From Owenia fusiformis (lineage: Eukaryota; Annelida; Polychaeta; Sabellida; Oweniidae), in assembly GCA_903813345.2 (NCBI GenBank), contig CAIIXF020000011.1, positions 36,428,166 through 36,492,165 of the forward strand: 64,000 bases of DNA, given 5' to 3'. The first letter of the stretch is position 1. Each line of letters opens with the position of its first letter. The translations under genes and the position numbers were made by a program. A model generated the notes under the pieces. The model searched no databases. It was not told where the DNA came from and worked only from the letters and a program-made list of their open reading frames with translations. Shown here piece after piece: positions 12,701-27,700 of the stretch.

Positions 12701-15700
12701 AACAACAGCAATGGCAAAAATGACATTGGTGATAGAGACACCAAAACAAAAGAGACAATTAATGATGTTTCTGACATACATGAAGATATCAGTATAAAAA
12801 CAGGATTGAACATTGTTGCTGACAATATCACAGATGCTAAAAACAGCATAAATAATGTCAATGATGTGCAGACAACACCCAGTCAGTTTAATAAACAGGG
12901 ACAACCTGTAGCTAGAACAAGCCAAGAGAGTACAAACATATGGATTGAACATGATAGCGCAAGGACAATGAATACAGACCTATTTGCAGAAAATCATTGT
13001 GATCAACTGAACAATGGTGTGAAACATGATACTATGTCATCTCAGGATAAAATAAATAACAGCTGTGATAAGATGTGTGTCATAGAAAGTGCAATACTTA
13101 AATCAAAAGAGGAACTCCAACTGCCAGAGCTACAAGATCACCAATATGTTTCCCCTTGTTCTGAACATGAAAAAAACATCCATGACAATATAGACAGTGA
13201 TAGCCGAAAAACAGAACGAAACATTAATGGTGACATCATCAAAACAGATGACATCACAAACTATGACATCAACAAAACTGTAATTCCAGTCATTCAAAAT
13301 GCTTCCAACGCGCCAAAGAAACATGGCTCTCCTATACACGGCCAGGCTTCTGTTGTGGGAAATATCAATAATGCTTATACCTCTCAGGAAGAAAAAACTG
13401 GAGTAATAAATATTCCAGACCTCCAAGACAATATGAATTCCACTTGTCAGTTAGAAATCGCCAATGTTGAAAATGATGTAAAAACTCCAAAATACAATGG
13501 TAATTTGGCAAGAGAAAATAGAGATAAGGAGACCAACACAAAATCAAATGAAACAATTGCAGACAATACAGAAGAAGTCAGCACAGAGCAACAACCTTAT
13601 TCTGATAAGGGAGACAAACAGGGGAAGGTTTCAATGAAACAACTTAAAAAGAATGCTGGGTCATGGAAAGAAGTTGTTGATGAAACTACAAGATTTGAGT
13701 GCATTTGTGGTAGGTACAGTTAAAGTATGGTGCATTTGTGATAGGTACAGTTAAAGTATAGAGCATTTGTGGTAGGTACAGTTAATGTATAGTGTATTTG
13801 TGGTAGGTACAGTTAATGTATAGTGCATTTGTGGTAGGTACAGATAAAGAATAGTGCATTTGTGGTAGGTACAGTTAAAGTATGGTGCATTTGTGGTAGG
13901 TACAGATAAAGTATTCTGCATTTGTGGTAGGTACAGTTAAAGAATTCTGCATTTGTGGTAGGTACAGTTAAAGTATGGTGCATTTGTGGTAGGTACAGTT
14001 AAAGTATGGTGCATTTGTAGTAGGTACAGTTAAAGTATGGTGCATTTGTAGTAGGTTCAGTTAAAGTAGAGTGCATTTGTGGTAGGTACAGTTAAAGTAT
14101 TGTGCATTTGTGGTAGGTACAGTTAAAGTATAGAGCATTTGTGGTAGGTCCAGATAAAGTATTGTGCATTTGTGGTAGGTACAGTTAAAGTAGAGTGCAT
14201 TTGTGGTAGGTACAGTTAAAGAATTCTGCATTTGTGGTAGGTACAGTTAAAGTATGGTGCATTTGTGGTAGGTACAGTTAAAGTATGGTGCATTTGTAGT
14301 AGGTACAGTTAAAGTAGAGTGCATTTGTGGTAGGTACAGTTAAAGAATTCTGCATTTGTGGTAGGTACAGTTAAAGTATGGTGCATTTGTGGTAGGTACA
14401 GTTAAAGTATGGTGCATTTGTAGTAGGTACAGTTAAAGTATGGTGCATTTGTAGTAGGTTCAGTTAAAGTAGAGTGCATTTGTGGTAGGTACAGTTAAAG
14501 AATTCTGCATTTGTGGTAGGTACAGTTAAAGTATGGTGCATTTGTGGTAGGTACAGTTAAAGTATGGTGCATTTGTAGTAGGTACAGTTAAAGTATGGTG
14601 CATTTGTAGTAGGTTCAGTTAAAGTAGAGTGCATTTGTGGTAGGTACAGTTAAAGAATTCTGCATTTGTGGTAGGTACAGTTAAAGTATGGTGCATTTGT
14701 GGTAGGTACAGTTAAAGTATGGTGCATTTGTAGTAGGTACAGTTAAAGTATGGTGCATTTGTAGTAGGTTCAGTTAAAGTAGAGTGCATTTGTGGTAGGT
14801 ACAGTTAAAGTATTGTGCATTTGTGGTAGGTCCAGTTAAAGTATAATGCATTTGTGGTAGGTACAGTTAAAGTATAGAGCATTTGTGGTAGGTACAGTAA
14901 AAGTATTGTGCATTTGTGGTAGGTACAGTTAAAGTATGGTGCATTTGTGGTAGGTACAGTTATAGGATAGAGCATTTGTGGAAGGTACAGTTAATGTATA
15001 GTGCATTTGTGTTAGGTACAGTTAAAGTAGAGTGCATTTGTGGTAGATACAGTAAAGGGATAGTGCATTTGTGGTAGGTACAGTTAAGGAATAGTGTATT
15101 TGTGGTAGGTACAGTTAAAGGATAGTGCATGTGAGTAGGTACAGTTAAAGTATAGTGCATTTGTGGTAAGTACAGTTAAAGGATAGTGCATTTGTAGGTA
15201 CAGTTAAAGTATAGTGCATTTGTGGTAGGAACACTTATAGGATAGTGCATTTGTGGTAGGTACAATTAAAGTATAATGCATGTGTGGAAGGTACAGTTAA
15301 AGTATAGTGCATTTGTGGTAGGTGCAGTTAAAGGATAGTGCATTTGTGGTAGGTACAGTTAAGTATAATGCATTTGTGGTAGGTACACTTAAAGTATAGT
15401 GCATTTGTGGTAGGTACAGATAAAGAATAGTGCATTTGAGAAGGTACAGTTTAAGTATAGTGCATTTTTAGGAGGTTCAGTTAAAGTATAGTGCATTTGT
15501 GGTATGTACTCAATATGGTGTTTACAATAATACTATACCTCCTCAATGTGGTTTTTACAATAATACTATTCCTCCTCAATGTGGTGTTTACAATAATACT
15601 ATACCTCCTCAATGTGGTGTTTACAATAATACTATTCCTCCTCAATGTGGTGTTTACAATAATACTATACCTCCTCAATGTGGTGTTTACAATAATACTA

Positions 15701-18700
15701 TACCTCCTCAATGTGGTGTTTACAATAATACTATTCCTCCTCAATGTGGTGTTTACAATAATACTATACCTCCTCAATGTGGTGTTTACAATAATACTAT
15801 ACCTCCTCATGATCAAATATAAGTGCTGGGGAATTGTCTGACGCTGTAGTAAAGAATAATTGAATTTTATATAATTTTAGGTGTGCAGGGAGAAGGGAAA
15901 GATGAGACACTTAGAGTTCAATGTGTTGAATGTGGCCTATGGCAACACCCAGAGTGCCTGAACTATGACCTCAAAGACCCACTTAGACAGCCATATAAAT
16001 GTCCTCATTGTCATATTTTTGCTGTAAGTACAATATGTCGAATGTGGCATGTGGTAACACCCAGAGTGACTGAACTATGACCTAAAAGACCCACCAAGAC
16101 AGCCATATAAATAAAAAGTACTGACATGATTAAGGCTCCTCTTTTGTGACTGGCCAGTTAGTGCTAGGTGTCTGTAACAAATAGTTCCTCTTGAATAAAT
16201 CTATCTACTTTCTATATTCCTAAAAGACAGTATACTTGGTTTCATGGAATTCATATAAAATAGTTATCTTATTACATAATATTACTTAGAAGATAATTCA
16301 TAATAAACGCCAGGATTGACCCAGTATTTGCTATACAGCAAACCTTTAGAATGGTTACCTAACTGATAACTCAGGCCATCAACAGGGTTTTCACTGAAAG
16401 GTTATTTAATGAATTATTTCAACACGTTTCATGGCTTAACATGACATTATGTGGTCAATATATTTCAGCTCCCAATGTCATCAAAAGCTACTCTGATCAT
16501 ATCTCCTAGCAGTATTTGCCACCAATGGGTAGAAGAGATTCTTAAACATGTGAAACAGCAGGGTATTAAAGTACATGTAAGTACAACTCTTATATGGTAC
16601 AGGAGATTCCTCAACATGTGAAACAGCAGGGTATTAAAGTACATGTAAGTACAACTCTTATATGGTACAGGAGATTCTTCAATATGTGAAACAGCAGGGT
16701 ATTAAAGTACATGTAAGTACAACTCTTATATAGTACAGGAGATTCTTCAACATGTGAAACAGCAGGGTATTAAAGTACATGTAAGTACAACTCTTATATG
16801 GTACAGGAGATTCTTCAACATATGAAACAGCAGGGTATTAAAGTACATGTAAGTACAACTCTTATATGGTACAGGAGATTCTTCAACATGTGAAACAGCA
16901 GGGTATTAAAGTACAACTCTTATATGGTACAGGAGATTCTTCAACATGTGAACCAGCAGGGTATTAAAGTACAAGTAAGTACAACTTTTATATGGTAGAG
17001 GAGATTCTTCATCATGTGAAACAACAGGGTATTAAAGTACATGTAAGTTCAACTCTTATATGGTACAGGAGATTCCTGAACATGTGAAACAGCAGGGTAT
17101 TAAAGTACATGTAAGTACAACTCTTATATGGTACAGGAGATTCTTCAACATGTGAAACAGCAGGGTATTAAAGTACATGTATGTTCAACCCTATATGGTA
17201 CAGGAGATTCTTCAACATGTGAAACACCAGGGTATTAAAGTACATGTAAGTTCAACTCTTATATGGTACAGGAGATTCTTCAATATGTGAAACAGCAGGG
17301 TATTAAAGTACATGTAAGTACAACTCTTATATAGTATAGGAGATTCTTCAACATGTGAAACAGCAGGGTATTAAAGTACATGTAAGTACATCTCTTATAT
17401 GGTACAGGAGATTCTTCAATATGTGAAACAGCAGGGTATTAAAGTACATGTAAGTACAACTCTTATATAGTACAGGAGATTCTTCAACATGTGAAACAGC
17501 AGGGTATTAAAGTACATGTAAGTTCAACTCTTATATGGTACAGGAGATTCCTCAACATGTGAAACAGCAGGGTATTAAAGTACATGTAAGTACATCTCTT
17601 ATATGGTACAGGAGATTCTTCAACATGTGAAACAGCAGGGTATTAAAGTACATGTAAATTCAACTTTTCTATGTAGAAACAGCAGTGTATCAAAGTTCAT
17701 GTAAGTACAACTCTTATATGCAGTGTTCAGCATTATATCTTAAAGCTTAATCTTTTAATGAGTTCGAATTCATAAAAACATTAAAATATGAATATTTTAT
17801 TTAGTCTATCCTCTATTTGAGTATGTTACTAAATTACACTTTCTGCCTACATTTTAGCTGACATCGTTATGCTTTTATTATGTCCCCATCACATAGTGTG
17901 GGGCCATATTGTCGGCCTAGGCGCGTCCGTCCGTCTGTCCGTCCGTCTGTACGTCCGTCCGTCCGTCTGTCCGTCCGTACGTCCGGGAGTTTTCTCCAAA
18001 ACCGCTACAGATATCACCTTCAAATTTTCAGGGATAACTTATGAGTGCATAGAGATGTGGATGAAAAAAAAATTAACTCGAAACCTACTTCCTGTCGGCC
18101 ATTTTGAAGTCAAATGCTAAAATCCTTGTCTGCAAACTTTAAGAAAAACGGCTTCACAGTTGCTTTTAAAACTTTAATATCTTGTTCAGCTCACTTCATT
18201 CTAGATCTGATTAGGTTTTGAACCTGTTAGCTCAGTCATGGCAGCCATTTTGAATGTCTGAAGAAAAGTTAGCGCGCGATAATACTTTGTATCATATTGA
18301 ATGGTGTTTTTGAGTTTTCATACTTTAACTATTTAGTAGCTTTATAAATAATTTCAGATGTACTTTCTAGTAAAAGCCTATGTTATTGTTAACAGTAGTT
18401 ATATGTGATAATTTTGTAAAAGGAAATCAGCAAAAACTCATAATCACTTTTTTATTGTCGGCCATTTTGGATTTTTCCGTCCTAAAATCTTGTCTGTGAA
18501 GTCTTGTCTGCGCGTTTTCAGATGAACCGTTTTTTAGATCAATTTTAATTTTTCAGGGATGACTCTTACTATAACAATCTAGATCTGATTAGTTTTTTGG
18601 CATTCTGGATAAATGCCAAGGCAGCCATTTTGGATTTTCCGTCCTAAAATCTTGTCTGTAAAGTCTTGTCTACACGTTTTCAGATGAACCGTTTTTTAGA

Positions 18701-21700
18701 TCAATTTTAATTTTTCAGGGGTGATTCTTAGTATGAAAATCTAGAACTGATTAGTTTTTTGGCATTCTGGGTAAATGTCAAGGCAGCCATTTTGGATTTT
18801 CCGTCCTAAAATCTTGTCTGTAAATTCTTGTCTACGCATTTCCAGGTGAACCATTCTGTAGATCAATTTCAAATTTTCAGGGATGATTCTTAGTATGAAA
18901 ATCTAGATCTGATTAGTTTTTTGGCAGTATGGATAAATGTAAAGGCAGCCATTTTGGATTTTCCGTCTTAAAATCTAGCCTGTAAAGTCTTGTCTACGCA
19001 TTTTAAGGTGAACGGTTTGGTAGATCAATTTCAAATTTTCAGGGATGATTCTTAGTATGAAAATCTACATTTTTTTTTGGCATTCTGCGTTAATGTCAAG
19101 GCAGCAATTTTGGATCTTCTGTCCTAAAATCTTGTTTGTCTTGTCTATGCGTTTTCAGGTGAACCGTTTGGAAGATCAATTTCATATTTTCAGGGATGAA
19201 TTTTAGTATGAAAATTTACAAACTGACTAGTTTTTTGACATTTTGGGTAAATGTCAAGGGAGCCATTTTGGATTTTCCATCCTAAAATCTTGTCTGTAAA
19301 GTCTTGTTTACATGTTTTCTGGTTATAATAACTGTGTGACGGATCAATTTCAAATTTTCATGGCATTCTGGGTAAATTTTAAGGTGGCCATTTTGGATTT
19401 TCCATCCTCAAATTAAGTCTTGTCTACTCATTTTCAGGATAACCATTAGACGGGATCACCCATTGGTGGGGACATTTTGTACACATTTGTGTTCTTGTTA
19501 ACATCAGAGTTTGTGTAGTAGTTAGAGAGTATTGCATTATATATGTGGTAATATGTATATGTATATATGTATATGTGGGGTGTGTGACAAGTTGAAGGGC
19601 CAAGGATAACAGAACTGTCAAAGGTCATCACTTAGTGATAAGTCTATATGTCAGAATGAAAGGTTATTAGGTTAAACACATCAACTTTTTCAATTGACAA
19701 ATACACCTACAGTAAATTTACATTGCCAGAAGGCAGTTTCCTCTTGCTCAACTTATTTGACATAAGTACTCTTTAAAAGTGTTTTAAATGAACACATTAA
19801 TTTTAGAATAAGTTCAGTACTTTTATTTGTAGCTTGTGGCTTGTAACTCCGGGTAAACTTCAAGAAGATATATAAATACATGAAAATAAATGTAAATGAA
19901 CCGATTTAAAAAGTGGCAATTTTTGGCTCTCCCTCTACATGTAACATATTCTGACTCCCTTATAAACCAAATGACTCATTTACCAATCTCAGACCATTTT
20001 GATTGAATATGATATCTTTTGACTGAAATCTCATTGGTCATTTTTATCGCACCCTAAGGTGCTATATTGTAATCAGTTTGCCGGGCGGTTGGGCGGGCGG
20101 TTGGGTGGGCGTTCGGGCCTCCCGAATAATCTTGTCTACAGGTTTGCAGCCAAACCATTTGAGGGATTCATTTGAAATTCTCAGGGATGTTTCTACCTAT
20201 GAAATTTTAGAACTGATTAGTTTTTCGGCATTCTGGGTAAATGTTAAGGTGGCCATTTTGGATTTTCCGTCCTAAAATCTTGTCTGTCAAGGCTTGTCTA
20301 CAGGTTTCCAGCCAAACCGTTTGAGGGATTCATTTGAAATTCTCAGGGTATTTCTACCTATGAAAGTTTAGAACTGATTAGTTTTTCGGCATTCTGGGTA
20401 AATGTTAAGGTGGCCATTTTGGATTTTCCGTCCTAAAATCTTGTCTGTCAAGGCTTGTCTATAGGTTTCCAGCCAAACCGTTTGAGGGATTCATTTGAAA
20501 TTCTCAGGGATGTTTCTACCTATGAAAGTTTAGAACTGATTAGTTTTTCGGCATTCTGGGTAAATGTTAAGACGGCCATTTTGGATTTTCCGTCCTGAAA
20601 TCGTGTCTGTGAAGGCTTGTTTTTAAAAAATAAAAAAGAATTTCCCATTGAGAACAATGTTAAATTAAAAAAAAATTTTTAGAAATAACTAAACGGTCAA
20701 TATTTCCAATATTCACATTTTTTGTAATACATCAGTATATCTTTTAGCAGGATTCAGGAAAATCTGAAATGTAGAAAAAAAGCTGATACACTGTGAAGTT
20801 ATACCTTAAAACGTGTCTCTTGAGGGTTGTTTACAGGTTTCATGGATTCATCCTAAAATTTTAGAGATGTTTCTATGGAAAGTTTAGAACTGATTAGTTT
20901 TTAGGCAGTCTGGGTAAATGTTAAGGTGGCCATTTTGAATTTTCCATCCCGTAAAGTGTATTCTGTTCAAGGGTGCGATTCTGTTCACCCTGTGGCTTAT
21001 TTTAATTTCTTGTGATATTGATTCTTGGATATCAAGACCATTTTGATTGAATATGATATCTCTTGACTGAAATCTCATTGGTCATTTTTTTTAATTTCTT
21101 GTGATATTGATTCTTGGATATCAAGATTTTTTATAATCTCACATTTTTTAATTCAGATAAGAAAACAATTTAGTTACATTGTACATCATATTCAAAAATG
21201 ATGAGAAATTAAGCTGCAAAATTAAGATGCTAGGTCAATCTAGGTAAATGCACCACCAACATGATGATATGATGTTAATCATGTATCTTGTAACCAATTC
21301 TTACACGCTTGTAGATTTACAATGGAGTAAAAACAAAGTATATCCAGCCTTGGACGCTGGCCAATCAGGACATAGTGGTGTGTACCTATGAGACACTGAG
21401 GACTGAGCTGAACTATGTTGATCTTCCCCACAGTAATTCTGAGAGTGGCCGTAGACTGAGGAATCCCAAACGTTTCATGGCTATACCAAGTCCCATAATT
21501 GCTGTTGAATGGTGGAGAGTAAGTCATGCTTATTTATTGTATTTCTCAATAGTGGAGTCAGATAAGTGTTCAATTGCACATGCTATATATATAGCATCAT
21601 TTTTTGACATAAGTATTATTAATACATATATTTTTGATATCTAACGAAGTGGTGTTGAAAAGTGGCCCCATTTGATTATAACAGGCCTTGAAAATTTTGG

Positions 21701-24700
21701 ACATTTACATTGAGCCCCATGTTAATTTATCAATCTTCAAAAGATCCCCTGCAGTACAGTTTTAGAGTAATAAAGCCCATATTCCCAGGATGTTACAGTA
21801 GCATGATTATATTCAAAATAAGAAGGGTTAAATTTTTTCTTTTACCTAGTTCCAAAGATATTTGAGTTTGAATTTTGGAAATTCCCCATTGGCTGCCATT
21901 ATAAATGGCTATCAATATGGCTTTACTTAAGTGTCCTTTTCTCAAAAATTCTATGGTGAAATTTTCTAATATTGCAGATTTCTATAGTTAATACATTGAT
22001 TTTAAAGAAATCAAACAGGTACATTTCTGAAAGTTTCTTGTTTTTTATATATTTAGCTGTTAAAAACTATAAAAACCTATATTGAGCCCCATGTTAATTT
22101 ACCAATCTTCAAAAGACCTCATACAGGACAGTTTTAGAGTAATTATGCCAATTCTCCTATTACGTTACAATAACATGATTATCTTCAAAATAAGAAAGGT
22201 TAATTTTTTTCTTTTACCTAGTTCCAAAGATATTTGCGTTTGAATTTTGAAAATTCTCCATTGGCTGCCATTATAAACGGCTATCAATATGGCTTTACTA
22301 AATTGTCCTTTTCTCAAAAAGTCCACGGTGAAATTTTCTAATATTGCAGATTCGTATAGATAATATATTGATTTTAAAAAAATCAAACAGGTACATTTCT
22401 GAAAATTTCTTATTTTTGATATATTTAGCCGTTAAAAACTATAAAAACCTATATTGAGCCCCATGATAATTTATCAAACTTCAAAAGGCCCCTTGCAGAA
22501 CAGTTCAAAAGTGATAAGGGCCATACTCCTAGGATATAACAATAACACTATTATTTTCAAAATAAGAAGGGATGACTTCTCTTTACCTAGTTCCAAAGAT
22601 ATTTGCTTTTGAATTTTCGAAATTCCCCATTGGCTGCCATTATAAACCGCTATCAATTAATAGCTTTACTAAAGTGTCTATTTCTCGAAAAAAGTCCACT
22701 ATGGAATTTTCTAGTATCGTATATTTCTATAGTAGAGTTAATATATATATATATATATTGATTTAAAAAAATCAAACGGGCACATTTCTGATAAATTCTT
22801 ATTTTTAATATATTCAGCTGTTAAAAACTCCCCCTGTAGAGCAGTTCAAAAGTGATGGAGCCATATTCCAAGGATGTTGCAATAACATGACTTTATCCAA
22901 AACAAGAAGGGATAAAGTTTTTCTTTTACTTAGTTCCAAAGATATTGGCGTTGAAATATTGGAAATCCCCATTGGGTGCCATTATAAACTGCTATCATTA
23001 TGGCTTTACTGAAGTCTCCTTTTCGCAAAACGTCCACTGTGGAATTTTTAATATTGTACATTTCTATAGTTAATATATTAATTTTAAAAAAATCAAACAG
23101 GCACATTTCTGAAAAATTCTTATTTTAAATATATCTAGCCATTAAAAACTATAAAAAACATATTGGGCCCCATGTTAGATTATCAATCTTCAAAAGACCC
23201 CCTACAGAGCAGTTCAAAAGCGATGAAGCCCTTATACCTAGGATGTTACAATAACACGATTATTTTCAAAATATGAAGGATTAAATTTTTTCTTTGACCT
23301 ATTTCCAAAGATATTGACGTTTGCATTTTGGAAAAAACCCATTAGCTGGCATTATAAACGGTATCAATTTGGCTTAAGTAAAGCGTCTTTTCTCAAAAAG
23401 TCCACTATGGAATTTTCTAATATTGTACATTTCTATTGATTTTTTTTAAAAAGCAGGCAGATTTCTGAATTGTTTTACTTTTATTTATATAATTAGCCGT
23501 TATTAACTATAAAACATATATTATGCGCCATGTTAAATCAATCTTTAACTTAATGACTAAATATTTTAAAAATAAGAAATTTTCAGAAAAGTAGCTGTTT
23601 GATTTTAAAAAAAAGTATATTAACTATAGATATCTACAATATTAGAAAATTCCATAGTGGATTATTTGAGAAGACACTCTATTATAGTAAAACCATATTG
23701 ATAGTGGTTTATAATGGCAACCAATAGGGATTTTCAAAAATTCAATCGCAAATATCTTTGAAACTAGAGTCCATTTCACTGTTTAATTTTGTCAGTAAAA
23801 GCTAAAAAATAAGAAATCAAAATATCATTTTACAATAATATAAGGAAAAATGTATTCCTATTGTATATGAATGACATGTGTATATCTTGGATTGCTTCTA
23901 GTTTGGCTCATAAAGTGTGTGGCCTCTTATATTTGGATGCTTCTCTGCCATGTTATTTTCAATAAGATTAACATGGCCGGAATTCTTCAAATTACAAGAG
24001 GGCTCAGGCTTATTGCACAAAAAACTAAAAAATCTGAAATATACAAATGTCATTCATGTACATTATGAATATACTTTTCCATATATTATTGAACAATGGT
24101 CTCCCAATTTCTTATTTTTGGGGTTCTACTGACGCAATAAAACAGTGAAATGGACTCTAGGTAAAAGAAAAAATTTAGCCCTTCCTATTTTGAAGATAAT
24201 CATGTTATTGTAACATAGTAGGAGATTGGGCATTATTAGTCTAAAACTGTTCTGCACAGGGTCTTTGAAAGATTGATAAATTAACATGGGCATCAATATA
24301 GGTTCTTTATAGTTTTAACGGCTAATTATATAAAAATAAAAATAAATTAGAAATGTACCTGTTTGATTTTTATTAAATCAATACATTAACTATAGAAATC
24401 CACAATATTAGAAAATTCCACCGTGGACTTTTTGAGAATAGGACACTTTAGTAAGGCTATATTGATAGCCTTTTATAATGGCAGCCAATGGGGAATTTCC
24501 AAAATTCAAATGCAAATATCTTTGGAACTAGGTAAAAGAAAAGAATTCGCCCTTCTTATTTTGAAGATAATCATGTTATTGTAACATAGTAGGAGAATGG
24601 GCATTATTAGTCAAAAACTGTTCTGCACAGGGTCTTTGAAAGATTGATAAATTAACATGGGGCTCAATACAGGTCTTTTATAGTTTTTAACGGCTAAATA

Positions 24701-27700
24701 TATCAAAAATAAGAAATTTTCAGAAATGTACCTGTTTGATTTTTTTAAAATCAATATATTAACTATAGGAATCTGTAACATTAGAATATTTCACCGTGGA
24801 ATTTTTGAGAAAAGGACACTTTAGTAAAGCCATATTGATAGCCATTTATAATGGCAGCCAATGGGGAATTTCTAAAACTCAAACGCAAATATCTTTGGAA
24901 CTAGGTAAAAGAAAAAATTTAACCCTTCTTATTTTGAAGATAATCATGTTATTGTAACACCCTGGGAATATGGGCTTTATTACTCTAAAACTGTACTGCA
25001 GGGGATCTTTTGAAGATTGATAAATTAACATGGGGCTCAATGTAAATGCCGAAAATTTTCAAGGCCTGTTATTATCGAATGGGGCCACTTTTCAACACCA
25101 CTTCGTTAGATATCAAAAATATATGTAGTAGTGATTCTTATGTCAAGAAATAGTGCTATATATATAGCATGTGCAATTCAAGGGTTTTATTGCATTAATT
25201 GACTCCACTACAAATGTTTCATGGCTATACCCAGTCCCATGATTGCTGTAGAATGGTGGAAGGTGAGTTATGGTTATTTATTGTATTTTTCAAATGTTTC
25301 ATGACTATACCCAGTCCCATAATTGCTGTGGAATGGTGGAGAGTGAGTTATGCATTTTCATTGTAGTTCTCAAATGTTTCATGGCTATACCCAGTCCCAT
25401 AATTGCTGTGGAATGGTGGAAAGTGAGTCATGCTTTTTCATTGTATTTCTCAAATGTTTCATGGCTATACCCAGTCCCATGATTGCTGCTGAATGGTGGA
25501 GAGTAAGTCATGCTTATTTATTGTATTTCTCAAATGTTTCATGACTATACTGAGTCCCATAATTGCTGTGGAATGGTGGAAAGTGAGTCATGCTTATTTA
25601 TTGTATTTCTCAAATGTTTCATGGCTATACCAAGTCCCATAATTGCTGTGGAATGGTGGAAAGTGAGTTATGCTTATTTATTGTATTTCTCAAATGTTTC
25701 ATGGCTATACCAAGTCCCATAATTGCTGTGGAATGGTGGAGAGTGAGTCATGCTTTTTCATTGTATTTCTCAAATGTTTCATGGCTATACCAAGTCCCAT
25801 AATTGCTGTGGAATGGTGGAGAGTGAGTCATGCTTTTTCATTGTATTTTTCAAATGTTTCATGGCTATACCAAGTCCCATAATTGCTGTGGAATGGTGGA
25901 GAGTGAGTTATGCATTTTCATTGTATTTCTCAAATGTTTCATGGCTATACCCAGTCCCATAATTGCTGTGGAATGGTGGAGAGTGAGTCATGCTTATTTA
26001 TTGTATTTCTCAAATGTTTCATGGCTATACCCACTTCCATAATTGCTGTGGAATTGTGGAAAGTGAGTCATGCTTTTTCATTGTATTTCTCAAATGTTTC
26101 ATGGCTATACCCAGTCCCATAATTGCTGTGGAATGGTGGAAAGTGAGTAATACATTTTCATTGTATTTCTCAAATGTTTCATGACTATACCCAGTCCCAT
26201 AATTGCTGTGGAATGGTGGAGAGTAAGTCATGCTTATTTATTGTATTTCTCAAATGTTTCATGGCTATACCAAGTCCCATAATTGCTGTGGAATGGTGGA
26301 GAGTAAGTTATGCTTATTTATTGTATTTCTCAAATGTTTCATGGCTATACCCAGTCCCATAATTGCTGTGGAATGGTGGAGAGTGAGTCATGCTTATTTA
26401 TTGTATTTCTCAAATGTTTCATGGCTATACCCAGTCCCATAATTGCTGTGGAATGGTGGAAAGTGAGTTATACATTTTCATTGTATTTCTCAAATGTTTC
26501 ATGACTATACCGAGTCCCATAATTGCTGTGGAATGGTGGAAAGTGAGTCATGCTTTTTCATTGTATTTCTCAAATGTTTCATGGCTATACCCAGTCCCAT
26601 AATTGCTGTGGAATGGTGGAAAGTGAGTTATGCTTATTTATTGTATTTCTTAAATGTTTCATGGCTATGCCAAGTCCCATAATCGCTGTGGAATGGTGGA
26701 GAGTGAGTCATGCTTATTTATTGTATTTCTTAAATGTTTCATGGCTATGCCAAGTCCCATAATTGCTGTGGAATGGTGGAAAGTGAGTCATGCTTATTTA
26801 TTGTATTTCTCAAATGTTTCATGACTATACCCACTCCCATAATTGCTGTGGAATGGTGGAAAGTGAGTCATGCTTATTTATTGTATTTCTTAAATGTTTC
26901 ATGGCTATGCCAAGTCCCATAATTGCTGTGGAATGGTGGAAAGTGAGTCATGCTTATTTATTGTATTTCTCAAATGTTTCATGACTATACCCAGTCCCAT
27001 GATTGCTGTGGAATGGTGGAAAGTGAGTTATGCTTATTTATTGTATTTCTCAAATGTTTCATGACTATACCCAGTCCCATAATTGCTGTGGAATGGTGGA
27101 GAGTGAGTCATGCTTATTTATTGTATTTCTCAAATGTTTCATGACTATACCCAGTCCCATAATTGCTGTGGAATGGTGGAGAGTGAGTCATGCTTATTTA
27201 TTGTATTTCTCAAATGTTTCATGGCTATACCCAGTCCCATGATTGCTGTGGAATGGTGGAGAGTAAGTCATGCTTATTTATTGTATTTCTCAAATGTTTC
27301 ATGACTTTACCCAGTCCCATGATTGCTGTGGAATGGTGGGAAGTGAGTCATGCATTTTCATTGTATTTCTCAAATGTTTCATGGCTATACCAAGTCCCAT
27401 AATTGCTGTAGAATGGTGGAGAGTAAGTCATGCTTATTTATTGTATTTCTCAAATGTTTCATGGCTATACCAAGTCCCATAATTGCTGTGGAATGGTGGA
27501 AAGTGAGTCATGCTTATTTATTGTATTTCTTAAATGTTTCATGGCTATGCCAAGTCCCATAATTGCTGTGGAATGGTGGAAAGTGAGTCATGCTTATTTA
27601 TTGTATTTCTCAAATGTTTCATGACTATGCCAAGTCCCATAATTGCTGTGGAATGGTGGAAAGTGAGTCATGCTTATTTATTGTATTTCTCAAATGTTTC

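Noticed and set aside
12686-12952. Minus-strand frames overlapping exon 5 (e.g. 12952 to 12683)
   Set aside because: Shadows of the long SHPRH exon 5 on the + strand.
17869-18120. Frame with [21 protein letters not shown]
   Set aside because: Translation of a gtccgtcc-type interspersed repeat; not a gene.
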